Counted from the first letter of the stretch, positions 8,650-20,979 are shown. The stretch is 51,862 nt of DNA from Aminobacter sp. AP02 (GCF_003148805.1 NZ_QGGX01000026.1:1-51862), one strand, 5' to 3'. Numbers and translations: made by a program. Notes: generated by a model not told the origin, from the letters alone.

Positions 8650-9978
8650 TCAGCGCTCAGGTGCCTTGTGGCGGGCGAGCAGCTTGTCGATCCGCTTTCC
8701 ATCCATGTCGATGATCTCGAACCGCCAGCCCTCGTAGTCGAAGGCCTCGCCCGCTTCGGGCAGATGGCCGAGCTGCGCCAGGGCAAAACCGGCGATGGTG
8801 TGAAAATCGCCTTCCGCCGAACCGGATCGGAAGCCGAGGCGCGCGAAGGCGTCGTGCGCCAGCATCATGCCGTCGATCAACAGCGAGCCATCCTCGCGCA
8901 CGACGATCTCGGCTTCTTCTCCTTCCACTCCAGGCAGGTCGCCCGCGATGGCTTCGAGCAGGTCCGTCTGCGTGACGATGCCTTCCAGGCTGCCATATTC
9001 GTCGATGACGATCGCCAGGCGCACCGGCGCCTTCTTGAACTGTTCGAGCACGCGGAAGATCGCCGTCCCTTCGTGAACGATGACCGGCTCGCGGATCACC
9101 GACAGCGGATCGAGCGGCTTGCCATCGAGCACCTGCTCGAGCAGGTCCTTTTTCAGGATCATGCCCAGCGGCTCGTCGACGTCGCCGCGGCCGACAAGCA
9201 GCTGCTCATGGCGACATTCGCGGATGGTGCGCAACATCTCCTCGGTACTGTCATCCGCGTCGATCCAGTCGACGTCGCGGCGCGGCGTCATGATGTCGGC
9301 GATACGGCGGTTGCCGATGGAAAAGACGCGCTCGACGACTTCCTGCTGGGCCTGATGCAGCAGGCCCGCCTCCTGGCTCGCCGCGACAAGCAGCTTCAGC
9401 TCCTCGGGCGAATGCAGTGCTCCTTCTCCAGCCCCGGGACGCAGACCGCACAGGCGCAGGACGAGGTTGCCGAGACCGTTGAGCGCGACGATTGCCGGAC
9501 GCAGCAAAAGCAGAAACAGGCCAAGCGGACGCACGACCCAAAGGGCCGTGCCCTCGCTGCGCTGAAGGGCAAGGCTTTTCGGCGCAAGCTCGCCCAGGAC
9601 GATGTGCAACGTCGTGATGATGATGAACGAGATCGCGACCGCGAACGCATGGGAGCCCACCGTCGCAAGCGATCCCGGCAACGCGCTGAGCAATGGTTCG
9701 ATCAGATGGGCAAGCGCCGGCTCGCCGATCCAGCCCAGCGCGAGAGACGAGATGGTGATGCCGAGCTGGGTGGCCGCGAGGTTGGCGTCGAGATTTTCGA
9801 CGGCACGCTTCAGCGCGGAGGCGTTGGGCCTGCCGGCATTGACCAGTTCGGTCACCCGGCTGCTGCGGACTGCGACGAGAGAAAATTCCGCGGCGACGAA
9901 AAAGCCGTTCGCAGCAACAAGAACGAGTACGGCCAGTATGCCGATCAGATCGGACATACCGCCATCAAAACTGGACAT
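8650..9978 (-). CDS. CNNM/hemolysin-C family membrane protein (DUF21, CBS pair, CorC_HlyC)
   Basis: This protein belongs to the family often annotated as hemolysin or magnesium/cobalt efflux protein; family members are linked to Mg2+ export. The N-terminal 190 residues form the DUF21 membrane domain, followed by two CBS domains (about residues 200-330, with MTPRRDVDWID and IVIDEYGSLEGIVTQTDLLE) and the C-terminal CorC_HlyC domain (EDGSLLIDG onward). I moved the start from the longest frame (10026) to ATG at 9978 because AAAGGGAGA precedes it and the first helix then begins about 12 residues in. From there it has 442 residues. It is transcribed towards the strong palindrome at 8575 and has no operon partner. 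True substrate is uncertain. Confidence 0.85.
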   Translation of the reverse strand: MSSFDGGMSDLIGILAVLVLVAANGFFVAAEFSLVAVRSSRVTELVNAGRPNASALKRAVENLDANLAATQLGITISSLALGWIGEPALAHLIEPLLSALPGSLATVGSHAFAVAISFIIITTLHIVLGELAPKSLALQRSEGTALWVVRPLGLFLLLLRPAIVALNGLGNLVLRLCGLRPGAGEGALHSPEELKLLVAASQEAGLLHQAQQEVVERVFSIGNRRIADIMTPRRDVDWIDADDSTEEMLRTIRECRHEQLLVGRGDVDEPLGMILKKDLLEQVLDGKPLDPLSVIREPVIVHEGTAIFRVLEQFKKAPVRLAIVIDEYGSLEGIVTQTDLLEAIAGDLPGVEGEEAEIVVREDGSLLIDGMMLAHDAFARLGFRSGSAEGDFHTIAGFALAQLGHLPEAGEAFDYEGWRFEIIDMDGKRIDKLLARHKAPER

Positions 9979-10159
9979 GGTCTCCCTTTGGGCGGCGCGC
10001 CGCCACGATTGTTGGCAAGAGCTCACCTATAACATGGCTTGATGCCATTGCGATGAAGGGGCGAACCGGGTTCGCCAGGCGCGAGGGCCTCAGCTTGCCC
10101 AGAGCGCCGGGATCGCATCCGTGGTTCGCGCGTTTGTGTAGCGAATGGGAGCCAGATCA

Positions 10160-10465
10160 ATGAACGTCGCCAACTTGCAGCTCGAAGGCCTGTTGATGGC
10201 CATTGCTTCGATTAATCACGTGCTCGTCCGCAAGGGCGTGCTGTCGGCCGAGGAAATCGACATCGCCTTGCGCCGGGCCGAAGCGAGCGAAACGGCCGAG
10301 GAGCGATCCGACGGCATGTCATCGTCCAACCGGGACGCCATCAATTTCCCCATAAGATTGCTGGAACTGGCCAACCGCTGCCAGCCCGAGGCCGATATTC
10401 CGTCGTTCTCCGCGCTGGCCCGAATGGTGGGGCAGATGAAGGAACCCTACAACGACCAGCTATGA
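10160..10465 (+). CDS. Small hypothetical protein, about 101 residues
   Basis: I do not recognise a named family. The protein is soluble and mostly helical: an N-terminal half (LEGLLMAIASINHVLVRKGV, then LSAEEIDIALRRAE) resembles the amphipathic helices of small regulatory or scaffold proteins, and the C-terminal half carries INFPIRLLELAN. ATG at 10160 follows GGGAG at about 8 bases and is preferred; an in-frame ATG at 10145 would add five residues. Codon use looks like neighbouring genes, with G/C third positions, which supports a real gene. It is divergent from the CNNM gene across about 180 bases. Confidence 0.6.
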   Translation: MNVANLQLEGLLMAIASINHVLVRKGVLSAEEIDIALRRAEASETAEERSDGMSSSNRDAINFPIRLLELANRCQPEADIPSFSALARMVGQMKEPYNDQL

Positions 10466-10627
10466 GACGGGGATTGCCTGGATCTCAGGGACCGCCACCA
10501 GATTTGCGGGAACATCAGAATAACGTGAAGCGACATGGGTTGCCCCGGCCATAACGGCTGGTTACGCTCCAACATAATCAGGGAGCACGGACAACCGGCC
10601 GTTACGGCTAGCCAGCAAAGGCAATTC

Positions 10628-10729
10628 ATGACCGACTTAAGCAAAGCGGCAATCGCCTACTCAGCCCTTATCCTGCTCGCCAATATGGCCCTAGTCTACG
10701 CGATCATGGGGTTCGTCACCGAGCCCTGA
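10628..10729 (+). CDS. Putative 33-residue single-helix membrane peptide
   Basis: A short frame encodes MTDLSKAAIAYSALILLANM followed by a second hydrophobic half and a polar VTEP end. Nearly the whole length is one membrane helix. AAAGGC lies about 8 bases before the ATG. It sits between the 101-residue hypothetical and the convergent L,D-transpeptidase, with its stop 25 bases from the latter's stop. Evidence is limited to hydrophobic pattern, the ribosome-binding site and position; conservation is untested. Confidence 0.4.
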   Translation: MTDLSKAAIAYSALILLANMALVYAIMGFVTEP

Positions 10730-10753
10730 CCTGCTTTCGGCCAACCCCCTGCC

Positions 10754-12139
10754 CTATTCGATGAACTCGACCGGCACGCCGGACTTGACGATCTTGGCGA
10801 GTTCGCGCGCGTCCCAGTTGGTCAGGCGCACGCAGCCATGGCTTTCGGTCTTGCCTATCTTGGACGGGTCGGGCGTGCCGTGGATGCCGTAGGTCGGCTT
10901 GTCCAGAGCGATCCAGACCGAACCCACAGGACCGTTCGGGCCCGGCGGGATGGTCAGGATCTTGTCGTTTTCGCCCTGCTTGAAATTGAGATTGGGATTG
11001 TAGGTGTAGTTGGGGTCGAGCGCGATGCGTGACACCGCGTGGATGCCGGTCGGCGAAGGGGTATCGCTCGAGCCGATCGTCGCCGGATAGGCCGCGACCA
11101 GCTGGCCTGCCTCGTTATAGGCGCGGACCTGCTTCAGCGTCTTGTCGGCGACGATGCGGGCGACCGGCTTGTTCACCAGCTTGCCGAAGTTCGCGACCTT
11201 GACGATGGTGCCGGGCCTGTTGAAGTTGGCTTCCGGGTTGAGCGCCTTGAGATAGGTCTCGTCCATGTGAAAACGCTCGGCCAGCATTTCGGTGACCGAT
11301 GTGAAGGCCATGCGCTCGAGCTTGGCCTTTTCGCCGTAGTCGGTGGGAATCGAGGCCACGAACGGCCCGGCCGCGTCTTCCGGCGTGATCGTGTAGGAAC
11401 CGAACGCGTCACCGCCGGTCGCGGCAAGTGCTGCCTTGATGCCTTCGGCGTCCGTCGATTTGAGGCTTGTGCCGGTCATTTCGTTGTAGGCGGCCAGCGC
11501 CTTGTCGACATTGGAGCCGAAGCGGCCGTCAATGACACCCGGCGAAGCACCGGCTCGATCGAGCAAGATCTGCAAGCCCGCGACATCCTCGCGGCCCTTG
11601 ACGCCGATGGTCGGCTCGATGGATGCGCCGCCCGAACGCATCGGGTTTTCCGGAAGCGCAAGCTGGTCATCAGGGTTAGGCAGCGGCTCGCGCTCGACCA
11701 GCCGCTGGCCCGGGGCCTCGGGAAAAGCGTTGGGGTCGTTGACATAATAATCGTCGCCGCCGCCAAACGGCTCTTGGGGTATGGCTGGCGCGTCGTCGCC
11801 GTAGGAACCGTTTTCAACCGGGCCGAGCAGTTCGTCGCCCTGGCGGTAATCGCGTTGCAGTTGCTGGCGGCGCAGCTCGCGGCGCAGCGCCTGGCTGTTG
11901 TTGTAGCGGGTCTCCGGCGGCTGCACGGCGATGACCTTGCCAGTATAGGGATCGACAAGCACGCGGTTGCCGCGGCCGTCATAGAAAATCTCGACCTCGC
12001 TATCCTGCGCCAGGCGAATCGCCTGCGGATCCGCCCGGCGCGGCTCGGCCGGCCCTTCGACAGGTGCAACGGCAGCCATTGCCTGGAACGCCGACAGCGC
12101 AGTCGCCATGGCCGAAAGCACAATGATCTTGCGCAACAT
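10754..12139 (-). CDS. L,D-transpeptidase (YkuD/ErfK type) with signal peptide
   Basis: This periplasmic enzyme would form 3-3 peptidoglycan cross-links or attach proteins to the wall, using an active-site cysteine. The start at 12139 gives a clean signal peptide (MLRKIIVLSAMATALSAFQA) and has GGGGACC just before it; the longest frame starts at 12196. The mature protein has a Pro/Arg/Gln-rich linker, then a peptidoglycan-binding-like helical repeat near residues 180-240 (GLQILLDRAGASPGVIDGRFG), and the C-terminal YkuD domain. Catalytic SHGCVRL is present with His434 and Cys436, preceded by the conserved HGT. Total 461 residues. In rhizobia such enzymes dominate cross-linking during polar growth, which fits an alphaproteobacterial host. 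It is monocistronic. Confidence 0.9.
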   Translation of the reverse strand: MLRKIIVLSAMATALSAFQAMAAVAPVEGPAEPRRADPQAIRLAQDSEVEIFYDGRGNRVLVDPYTGKVIAVQPPETRYNNSQALRRELRRQQLQRDYRQGDELLGPVENGSYGDDAPAIPQEPFGGGDDYYVNDPNAFPEAPGQRLVEREPLPNPDDQLALPENPMRSGGASIEPTIGVKGREDVAGLQILLDRAGASPGVIDGRFGSNVDKALAAYNEMTGTSLKSTDAEGIKAALAATGGDAFGSYTITPEDAAGPFVASIPTDYGEKAKLERMAFTSVTEMLAERFHMDETYLKALNPEANFNRPGTIVKVANFGKLVNKPVARIVADKTLKQVRAYNEAGQLVAAYPATIGSSDTPSPTGIHAVSRIALDPNYTYNPNLNFKQGENDKILTIPPGPNGPVGSVWIALDKPTYGIHGTPDPSKIGKTESHGCVRLTNWDARELAKIVKSGVPVEFIE

Positions 12140-12268
12140 GGTCCCCAAATCTCTCCGAACCCCGACCGCCCCCAAGGCGACCTCCGGTGGAATCATGATT
12201 ATCCACCGTCATCAAATAACGATTTGCTAACCCTTCCAACATGAACGGGGCATGAAAATGGCCATGGT

Positions 12269-12631
12269 CTAAGCCGGGATGCCAAGCTGCTTGCGCATTG
12301 CCCTGGGCAGCTTCGCGGTGACCATGCGGTAGCTTTCGCGGATGTAGTCGCGCAGGCCTTCGTCGTCCACACTTTCGTCCGAAGTGTGCTGGATCCATTT
12401 CAGGCCACGCGAGGCCATATGGGGTGCCGGCCGCAACCCCGGCTGGTCCTTGAGCACGTCGTAGGCAATTTCCGAGACCTTGAAGGTGACCCACGTCCCC
12501 TGCCCGTCGTTCTGGCCGCCGATGGCGAAGACCTTGCCGCCGACCTTCCAGACATGCGCCCCACGCCACTGCACGACATAGGTCGAGTGCGGAAACGAGG
12601 CGCAGAAGGCGTTGTATTCGTCGAGCGTCAT
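12269..12631 (-). CDS. MmcQ/YjbR family protein
   Basis: This small protein (120 residues from ATG at 12631) matches the MmcQ/YjbR family, whose fold resembles the double-wing DNA-binding CyaY-like fold; its function is not established. Typical features are HSTYVVQWRGAHVWKVGGKV near the N-terminus, the WVTFKVS strand, and a C-terminal SYRMVTAKLPRAMRK helix. The longest open frame starts at 12679, but MTLDEYNAFC at 12631 matches the usual family start. It lies downstream of clpB on the same strand after a hairpin of about 31 bases. A paralogue is found at 23263-23610. Confidence 0.82.
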   Translation of the reverse strand: MTLDEYNAFCASFPHSTYVVQWRGAHVWKVGGKVFAIGGQNDGQGTWVTFKVSEIAYDVLKDQPGLRPAPHMASRGLKWIQHTSDESVDDEGLRDYIRESYRMVTAKLPRAMRKQLGIPA

Positions 12632-12675
12632 GCCCCCCCATTCGGTTTGTCGTTCATTTCGCCTCGTCGCGCGAG

Positions 12676-12706
12676 GCACCTCCCCCCGTTCGACGGGGAG
12701 AGGTGC
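12676..12706. repeat. GC-rich hairpin after clpB
   Basis: Thirteen-base arms with one mismatch (GCACCTCCCCCCG and CGGGGAGAGGTGC) flank the loop TTCGA, 15 bases after the clpB stop on the minus strand. Its CTCCCC/GGGGAG core resembles the small palindrome at 44473-44490, so it may be a dispersed repeat doing duty as a terminator. Confidence 0.5.
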
Positions 12707-12720
12707 AAGCCGGGGCTCTC

Positions 12721-15327
<2,607 letters not shown>

Positions 15328-15421
15328 TCTATGTCTCCATTCCGTACCCGGCCCGCTTTGCGGCACCGGTTAGGCTCCAGGTGACGGATCCGCCCAAAAG
15401 GGCCGGACCCAACTGAGCGTG

Positions 15422-15450
15422 ATATGGTGAGTAGGACGATATCCCTCAAG
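15422..15450 (-). promoter_or_regulatory. Sigma-32 (RpoH)-type promoter of clpB
   Basis: On the minus strand CTTGAG (complement of 15445-15450) is followed after 15 bases by CACCATAT (complement of 15422-15429). This fits the RpoH pattern CTTGAA, 13-15 bases, CCCCATNT with two mismatches in all. Transcription would start near 15415, leaving a leader of roughly 90 bases before the clpB ATG. Confidence 0.75.
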
Positions 15451-15475
15451 GCGTATTGATCGAAGTCAAAAAACA

Positions 15476-15508
15476 AAAACGGCGAAGGACGTTGCCCTTC
15501 GCCGTTTT
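15476..15508 (-). terminator. Intrinsic terminator of the DUF4167 gene
   Basis: Thirteen-base perfect arms (AAAACGGCGAAGG and complement) enclose a 7-base loop, followed on the minus strand by a TTTT-G-TTTTTT tract. It lies 37 bases after the DUF4167 stop and just upstream of the clpB promoter, insulating the two genes. Confidence 0.88.
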
Positions 15509-15545
15509 GACTGTTTCGCGATGTTTCCGGCTGCCCGGCTAAGCG

Positions 15546-16385
15546 TCAGCTCTCGGCGACCGCAAGTCCGCTGTCGGTCGCTGGTGCCTCGGATGCTGCC
15601 TCGCCTTCCGGCGTGGCGGCACCGCGCTCGCCACGGCGCGGGCGACGGCCACGGCGAGGCGCGGCGACGACTTCACCTTCGGCGGCCTCGACCTGAGGGG
15701 CCTCAACCTGCGGAGCTTCGACCGGTGCGGCCTCGTCCTCGGGAGCTTCGGCCTGCGCTTCAACCTGCACGGCTTCCGCCTGTTGCGGCTCTGCCTGCTG
15801 CTCGGGCTGGCGCGGACGACGGCCTTCGTGACGGGGGCGACGCTCGCGGCGACCTTCGCGCGGCTGGCCTTCGCCTGCAGCTTCGGGGTTCAGCGCGACC
15901 TCGGCCGGCGTGCCTTCGATCTCGGGCTGCGGGCCGGTGCCATTCACGACCGGCTGCGGCTGTGCATGAAGCTGCGGCTGGGCATGAACCTGCTGGGCCG
16001 GTGCCTCGGCAACATTGTTGCCCATGCCGTCTTCGTCGCGCTCGTCATCCAGATCGGAGTCGAAGTCGTCGCGGCTCTGTTGCTGTTGCTGGATTGGCAT
16101 CTGCGCCATGGCAGCGGCAATGATGCGATTGTAGTGCTCTGCGTGCTGCAGGTAGTTCTCGGCCATCACGCGATCGCCGGAGCTGTGCGCGTCGCGCGCC
16201 AGTGTGGTGTATTTTTCGGCGATCTGCTGCGCGGAGCCACGGATCTTTACGTCCGGACCGTTGCTCTCGTAGTTGCGCGTAAGCGGGTTTGGACCCTTGC
16301 GGTTGTTGTTGCCGTTGTTGTTATTGTTGTTGTTATTATTGTTATTACGACCGCGCATGCGCCTGTTCTGCTGTTGTGGCCTCAT
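15546..16385 (-). CDS. DUF4167 domain protein, Asn-rich N-terminus
   Basis: DUF4167 is an alphaproteobacterial family of unknown function. The conserved part spans about residues 25-95 (NPLTRNYESNGPDVKIRG and a helix pair around AEKYTTLARDAHSSGDRVMA). Before it is a basic QQQNRRMRGR stretch and a run of eleven asparagines, then another three; after it comes Gln-rich sequence and a long low-complexity tail of Ala, Glu, Pro and Val with VEAPQVEAPQVEAAE-like repeats and Arg-rich islands such as GRRERRPRHEGRRPR. The basic, disordered ends suggest RNA binding, but that is inference. I chose ATG at 16385 (AAAGAGAA upstream); the longest frame begins at 16502. It lies downstream of prmC with its own terminator. 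Length 279 residues. Confidence 0.85.
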   Translation of the reverse strand: MRPQQQNRRMRGRNNNNNNNNNNNGNNNRKGPNPLTRNYESNGPDVKIRGSAQQIAEKYTTLARDAHSSGDRVMAENYLQHAEHYNRIIAAAMAQMPIQQQQQSRDDFDSDLDDERDEDGMGNNVAEAPAQQVHAQPQLHAQPQPVVNGTGPQPEIEGTPAEVALNPEAAGEGQPREGRRERRPRHEGRRPRQPEQQAEPQQAEAVQVEAQAEAPEDEAAPVEAPQVEAPQVEAAEGEVVAAPRRGRRPRRGERGAATPEGEAASEAPATDSGLAVAES

Positions 16386-16696
16386 CAGATTCTCTTTGTG
16401 TTGAAGTCTTAAATCCGAACGGGGGCACTTAGGCGGCCTGCCGTTTCGTAACTTTCCGCCGGTGATCGCCCGCAATCTTCCTGCGTCGGCGCCACATGCC
16501 ATCCTGTCTCGGTTTCATGTCACTTGCCGGACGATCCCCGCACGAAGCTAGAGCGTCGTCTACGCAAGAAGGCAGCTAGTTTCGAAGGAAACCGAATCGT
16601 TAACAGCACTGCCTGCTTCGTCTCATCCGGTTGCCGGAACCTAGCGACATTCACTTTCCTTGCCAAGCGGTTTTTTGCGATGCCAAATGGCCCAGG
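16386..16696. other. Intergenic region between prmC and the DUF4167 gene
   Basis: These 311 bases separate the prmC stop from the DUF4167 start, both on the minus strand. They should hold the DUF4167 promoter, but I see no convincing -35/-10 pair, no clear terminator for prmC, and no coding frame. Confidence 0.4.
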
Positions 16697-17557
16697 TCAG
16701 CGCCGGAACACGAGCACCCGGTCGTTTCCACCCAAGTCCTTGTGCTGGGTGAACAAATTGTAGCCGGCCTGCTCGAATATCTCAGTCACGTCGCGCCGCT
16801 GGTCATGCCCGATTTCGAGCCCGACAAGGCCATCCTTCTCAAGATGGCGCGCGGCACCCGACGCAATGGTTCTGTATGGTTCAAGACCGTCCGGGCCGCC
16901 GTCGAGCGCGCGGCGCGGATCAAAATTGCGAACCTCGTTCTGCAAATCCTCGATCTCTCGTGAGCGTATATAGGGAGGATTTGAGACGATTAAATGGTGC
17001 AGGCCAACTATCTCTGCAAACCAGTCGGATTTTTGTGCTGAAAAGCGTCTTGCGACGCCGAGATGCGCGGCATTGACTGATGCGGTCGCCAAAGCGTCGT
17101 CGGAAACGTCGACGCCGATCGCGACGGCTTTCGGCTCCTGGGTGACAAGCGCAAGAGCGATCGCACCCGTGCCGGTGCCGAGGTCGAGGATACGGCAGAT
17201 ACCCTGGCGCGCCGCGGTCTCATGAACGAATGGCAAGACGGCATCGACAAGGGTCTCGGTGTCGGGGCGGGGCTCGAGCGTCTCGACGGAAAGATTGAGG
17301 CGCATGCCATAGAAATCGCGATAGCCGAGGATGCGATGAACCGGTTCGCCCGCGATGCGGCGGTCGAGCGCGGCTTCGATCTTGGTCACATGTCCGACGA
17401 TGCGGTCGGGCGAAGAAATCGCGTCAGTGCGTGTCGTGGCCGTAAAATGTTCGACGATCAGCCGTGAATCAAAGGCCGCATCGGCGATGCCCGCGCCCGC
17501 CAGGCGCTGGCGCGCATGGCGCAGGAGTTCGCCGAGCGGACGGCCTATCTCAGCCAT
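16697..17557 (-). CDS. prmC: Peptide chain release factor N5-glutamine methyltransferase PrmC
   Basis: PrmC methylates the glutamine of the GGQ motif in release factors RF1 and RF2, using S-adenosylmethionine, which raises termination efficiency. The 286-residue protein has the usual N-terminal helical domain, the SAM-binding [13 protein letters not shown] at about 125-138, and the catalytic NPPY at 193-196. Its start overlaps the last 8 bases of prfA, the gene for its substrate, so the two are translationally coupled; this arrangement is conserved widely. No terminator is obvious after it. Confidence 0.95.
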   Translation of the reverse strand: MAEIGRPLGELLRHARQRLAGAGIADAAFDSRLIVEHFTATTRTDAISSPDRIVGHVTKIEAALDRRIAGEPVHRILGYRDFYGMRLNLSVETLEPRPDTETLVDAVLPFVHETAARQGICRILDLGTGTGAIALALVTQEPKAVAIGVDVSDDALATASVNAAHLGVARRFSAQKSDWFAEIVGLHHLIVSNPPYIRSREIEDLQNEVRNFDPRRALDGGPDGLEPYRTIASGAARHLEKDGLVGLEIGHDQRRDVTEIFEQAGYNLFTQHKDLGGNDRVLVFRR

Positions 17558-18629
17558 CCGAGCCCATGTCGGCCAGCAGCTTCGACTGGTGATCGGAGAT
17601 CAGCGCGTCGATGACTTCGTCGAGTTCGCCCATCATCACCCGGTCGAGCTTGTAGAGCGTCAGGTTGATGCGGTGGTCGGTCAGCCGCCCCTGCGGGAAA
17701 TTGTAGGTGCGGATGCGCTCGGAACGGTCGCCCGAGCCGACCTGCGACTTGCGCGACGAGGAACGCTCCTCGTCCGCCCTGCTCCGCTCCATGTCGTAGA
17801 GGCGGGCGCGCAGGATCTGCATGGCCCGTGCGCGGTTCTGGTGCTGCGATTTTTCCGCCTGCACCACCATGATGCCGGTTGGCAGATGGGTGATGCGCAC
17901 GGCAGAATCGGTCGTGTTGACGTGCTGACCGCCCGAACCCGATGCGCGCATCGTGTCGATGCGGATGTCTTCCGCGCGGATGTCGATGTCGACTTCCTCG
18001 GCCTCCGGCAGGACGGCAACGGTCGCAGCAGAGGTGTGGATACGCCCGCTGGCTTCGGTCGCGGGAACGCGCTGGACGCGATGGACGCCCGACTCGAACT
18101 TCAGATGGGCGAACACGCCCTTGCCCGAGACGGTGGCAATGATTTCCTTGAAGCCGCCGGCATCGCCGTCGCTGGCCGACGCCACTTCGAAACGCCAGCC
18201 CTTCGAGGCAGCGTAGCGCTCGTACATGCGGTAGAGGTCGCCGGCAAAAAGGGCTGCCTCGTCGCCGCCGGTACCGGCGCGGATTTCGAGGATGGCGTTC
18301 TTGTCGTCGGCCGCATCCTTGGGCAGCAGCAGGATCTGGATTTCGTGCTGGAGGCTCTCGATGCGGTCCTCGACGTCGGGCTTGTCCATTTCGGCAAGCG
18401 CGCGCATCTCGGCGTCGGTGCCCTTGTCGGAGAGCATCGCATCGAGATCGGCGAGTTCCTGCTCGGCACCGCGCAGCTCGCGGATCTTGGCGACAAGCTC
18501 CTGGATATCGGAATATTCCGACGCCAGCTTGACGTAGACGTCGGGGGCGGGGCCGGCAGCCATCTGCGCCTCGAGCATGTCGAAGCGCTTGACGACTTGG
18601 TTCATTCGGTCATGGGGCAGGCTGATCAT
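17550..18629 (-). CDS. prfA: Peptide chain release factor 1
   Basis: RF1 recognises UAA and UAG in the ribosomal A site and triggers peptide release. The 359-residue length is standard. The GGQ catalytic motif is at residues 233-235 within [16 protein letters not shown]; Gln235 is the residue PrmC methylates. The start codon overlaps the ptsP stop (ATGA at 18626-18629) and the 3' end overlaps prmC, giving a tight ptsP-prfA-prmC translational run. Confidence 0.97.
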   Translation of the reverse strand: MISLPHDRMNQVVKRFDMLEAQMAAGPAPDVYVKLASEYSDIQELVAKIRELRGAEQELADLDAMLSDKGTDAEMRALAEMDKPDVEDRIESLQHEIQILLLPKDAADDKNAILEIRAGTGGDEAALFAGDLYRMYERYAASKGWRFEVASASDGDAGGFKEIIATVSGKGVFAHLKFESGVHRVQRVPATEASGRIHTSAATVAVLPEAEEVDIDIRAEDIRIDTMRASGSGGQHVNTTDSAVRITHLPTGIMVVQAEKSQHQNRARAMQILRARLYDMERSRADEERSSSRKSQVGSGDRSERIRTYNFPQGRLTDHRINLTLYKLDRVMMGELDEVIDALISDHQSKLLADMGSDG

Positions 18630-20902
18630 AGTGGTATGGAACGGTCGTCCGCAAAGGCCTGGAGCAGCGCGCGCATCGGCAGGCTGGCGGCAGGACCGGA
18701 AAGGTTATCGTCGAGGAAGGATTTCAACTCGCCCAGAGGAAGCTCGGTCAGCATCGCCTTGACCGGGCCGATCGACGCCGGCGACATCGAGATCGAACGG
18801 TAGCCGAGGCCAAGCAGTACCATCGCCGAGATCGGCTTGCCGGCAAGCTCGCCGCACAGCGTGACAGGCGTGTGGTTGCGCAACCCGGCATCGGCTATCT
18901 GCTTGAGCACCCTGAGGAAAGGTACCGACAGAGGGTCGAAACGGTCGGCAAGCTGGGTGTTGCCGCGGTCGGCGGCCATGACGAACTGGAACAGGTCGTT
19001 GGAGCCGACCGAAACGAAATCGACTGCCTGCATGAGCTCATCGAGCTGCCACATCAAGGAAGGCACCTCGATCATGGCGCCGAGCTTGAGGCTGGTCGGC
19101 AGGTGGTGGGCAAAGCGCGACAGGTGGCGGACCTCGCGGTCGATGATCTCGCGTGCCTGGGCGATCTCGCCAAGCTCGGTGACCATTGGCAGCATGACCT
19201 TGAGCTCGCGTCCGCCGGCGGCCTTGAGCAGCGCGCGGATCTGGGTGCGCAGCAGACCTGGACGGTCGAGCGTGAGGCGGATGGCGCGCCAGCCAAGGGC
19301 CGGGTTTTCTTCTTCCTGGCCCGAGCCCTTGAAATAGGGCAGCACCTTGTCGCCGCCGATGTCGATGGTGCGGAAGGTGACGGGACGTCCGCGCGCGATG
19401 TCGAGCACGTCGCGGTAGAGCTTTTCCTGCGCTTCGGCGCGCGGGAAGGTCGAGGCGACCATGAACTGCAGTTCGGTGCGGAAGAGGCCAATGCCGGCAG
19501 CGCCCGCCTCGGCGAGCTGCGGCAGGTCGACGGCAAGGCCGGCATTCATCAACAGGTCGACGGCGATGCCGTCCTTCGACTGCGACGGCTTCTTGCGCAG
19601 CTCGCGATAGAGCTCCTGCCTGCGGGCGCGGAAACGGACCTTTTCGGCGTAGGCTGCCTCAAGGTCGGCCTGCGGGCGCAGATGAACGGTACCTTCGACG
19701 CCGTCGACGATGATCGGATCGCCGTTTTCCGCCATCGAAACGGCGCCCTTCATCTGGCCGGCGACGGGAATGCCCATGGCGCGTGCGACGATGACGACGT
19801 GGCTGGTCGGCGCACCGTCCTCCAGCACCAGGCCGCGAAGCCTGTCGCGCGGATAGTCGAGCAGTTCGGCCGCACCCATCGAGCGCGCGACGATGATCGC
19901 GTCCTTGGGCAGCGATTCGGCGATGGTCTCGGGGCCACGGCCCATGAGCTGGCGCAGAAGGCGGTTGGCGAGATCGTCGAAATCGCTCATCCGCTCGCGC
20001 AGATAGGGATCGGTCATGTGCAGCATGCGCGCGCGCATGTCGCTTTGAACCTTTTCGACCGCGGCTTCCGCCGTCAGGCCGTTGCGGATCGCCTCTTCGA
20101 GCCGGCGCACCCAGCCACGATCATTGGCGAACATGCGGTAGGCTTCGAGAACCTCGCGGTGCTCGCCTTCGAAGGCGACGTCGCGGCGTTCCAGCATGTC
20201 GTCGATCGACAGGCGCAGGGAACCAAGCGAATCCTCGAGCCGGCGCAGCTCCTCGTCGCTATCTTCGTTGAACAGGTTGGTGACGACGATACGCGGCTCG
20301 TGCAGCACGACATGGCCGAGCCCGACGCCCTCGTTGAAGGCAATGCCGGTGAAGCTGGCCGGGCGCGACATGTCGAGTTCGAGGCCGGGACGGCTGAGGC
20401 GGCCGATGTCGCCGGATGCGATCATCTCGGCGATGACCATGGCGGTGGTTTCAAGCGCCTCGATCTCGTCGTCGCGGTAGTGGCGCATGGTCTTGTTCTG
20501 GACGACCAGGACGCCAAGCGTGCGCCCTGCCCTGAGCACCGGCACGCCGAGGAAGGAGTGGTAGATCTCCTCGCCCGTTTCCGGCAGGTAGGCGAAGGCG
20601 GGATGTTCCTGGGCGTTGGACAGATTGAGCGCGCGCGCACTCGCCGCGATCGTGCCGACAAGGCCCTGGCCGAGACGCAGCTGGGCCAGGTGAACGGCAT
20701 TCGGGTTCAGACCGACGGTGGCGTAGAGCTCAAGCACCGAGTCGGCGCGAAGCACATATAGCGAGCAGACTTCGGCCACCATGTTGGCGGCGATATCGCG
20801 CACGATCCTGTCGAGCCGTTCCTGTGGCTCGAGGGGCTCCGCCATCAATTCGCGGAGCCGTTTCAGAAGTACGCGCGGCCCGGCGGCCATGTCACGTATC
20901 AT
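18626..20902 (-). CDS. ptsP: PTS enzyme I-Ntr (phosphoenolpyruvate-protein phosphotransferase PtsP)
   Basis: PtsP starts the nitrogen-related phosphotransferase chain: it takes phosphate from phosphoenolpyruvate and passes it to NPr and then EIIA-Ntr, a regulatory route linking nitrogen and carbon status. The 758-residue protein has an N-terminal GAF sensor domain (about 18-160), which binds glutamine in studied homologues, then the HPr-interacting and phospho-His domain with [15 protein letters not shown] (active His368), and the PEP-binding TIM barrel with [10 protein letters not shown] and the C-terminal [10 protein letters not shown]. All three parts look intact. It lies 77 bases downstream of lysC and overlaps prfA by four bases. 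Confidence 0.96.
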   Translation of the reverse strand: MIRDMAAGPRVLLKRLRELMAEPLEPQERLDRIVRDIAANMVAEVCSLYVLRADSVLELYATVGLNPNAVHLAQLRLGQGLVGTIAASARALNLSNAQEHPAFAYLPETGEEIYHSFLGVPVLRAGRTLGVLVVQNKTMRHYRDDEIEALETTAMVIAEMIASGDIGRLSRPGLELDMSRPASFTGIAFNEGVGLGHVVLHEPRIVVTNLFNEDSDEELRRLEDSLGSLRLSIDDMLERRDVAFEGEHREVLEAYRMFANDRGWVRRLEEAIRNGLTAEAAVEKVQSDMRARMLHMTDPYLRERMSDFDDLANRLLRQLMGRGPETIAESLPKDAIIVARSMGAAELLDYPRDRLRGLVLEDGAPTSHVVIVARAMGIPVAGQMKGAVSMAENGDPIIVDGVEGTVHLRPQADLEAAYAEKVRFRARRQELYRELRKKPSQSKDGIAVDLLMNAGLAVDLPQLAEAGAAGIGLFRTELQFMVASTFPRAEAQEKLYRDVLDIARGRPVTFRTIDIGGDKVLPYFKGSGQEEENPALGWRAIRLTLDRPGLLRTQIRALLKAAGGRELKVMLPMVTELGEIAQAREIIDREVRHLSRFAHHLPTSLKLGAMIEVPSLMWQLDELMQAVDFVSVGSNDLFQFVMAADRGNTQLADRFDPLSVPFLRVLKQIADAGLRNHTPVTLCGELAGKPISAMVLLGLGYRSISMSPASIGPVKAMLTELPLGELKSFLDDNLSGPAASLPMRALLQAFADDRSIPL

Positions 20903-20979
20903 TCACCGTCTCCAATGGTTGGACCCGGCGCGGCACGTGCTTGCCACGCCGGCAACGCGGTGACGCTCGACTCCTAATA

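Noticed and set aside
11039-12244. 401-residue open frame on the plus strand
   Set aside because: It is antisense to the L,D-transpeptidase gene; composition is Arg/Gly/Asp-rich noise.
18872-20761. 629-residue open frame on the plus strand
   Set aside because: It is antisense to ptsP, whose protein is unmistakable; no ribosome-binding site or domain supports the opposite frame.
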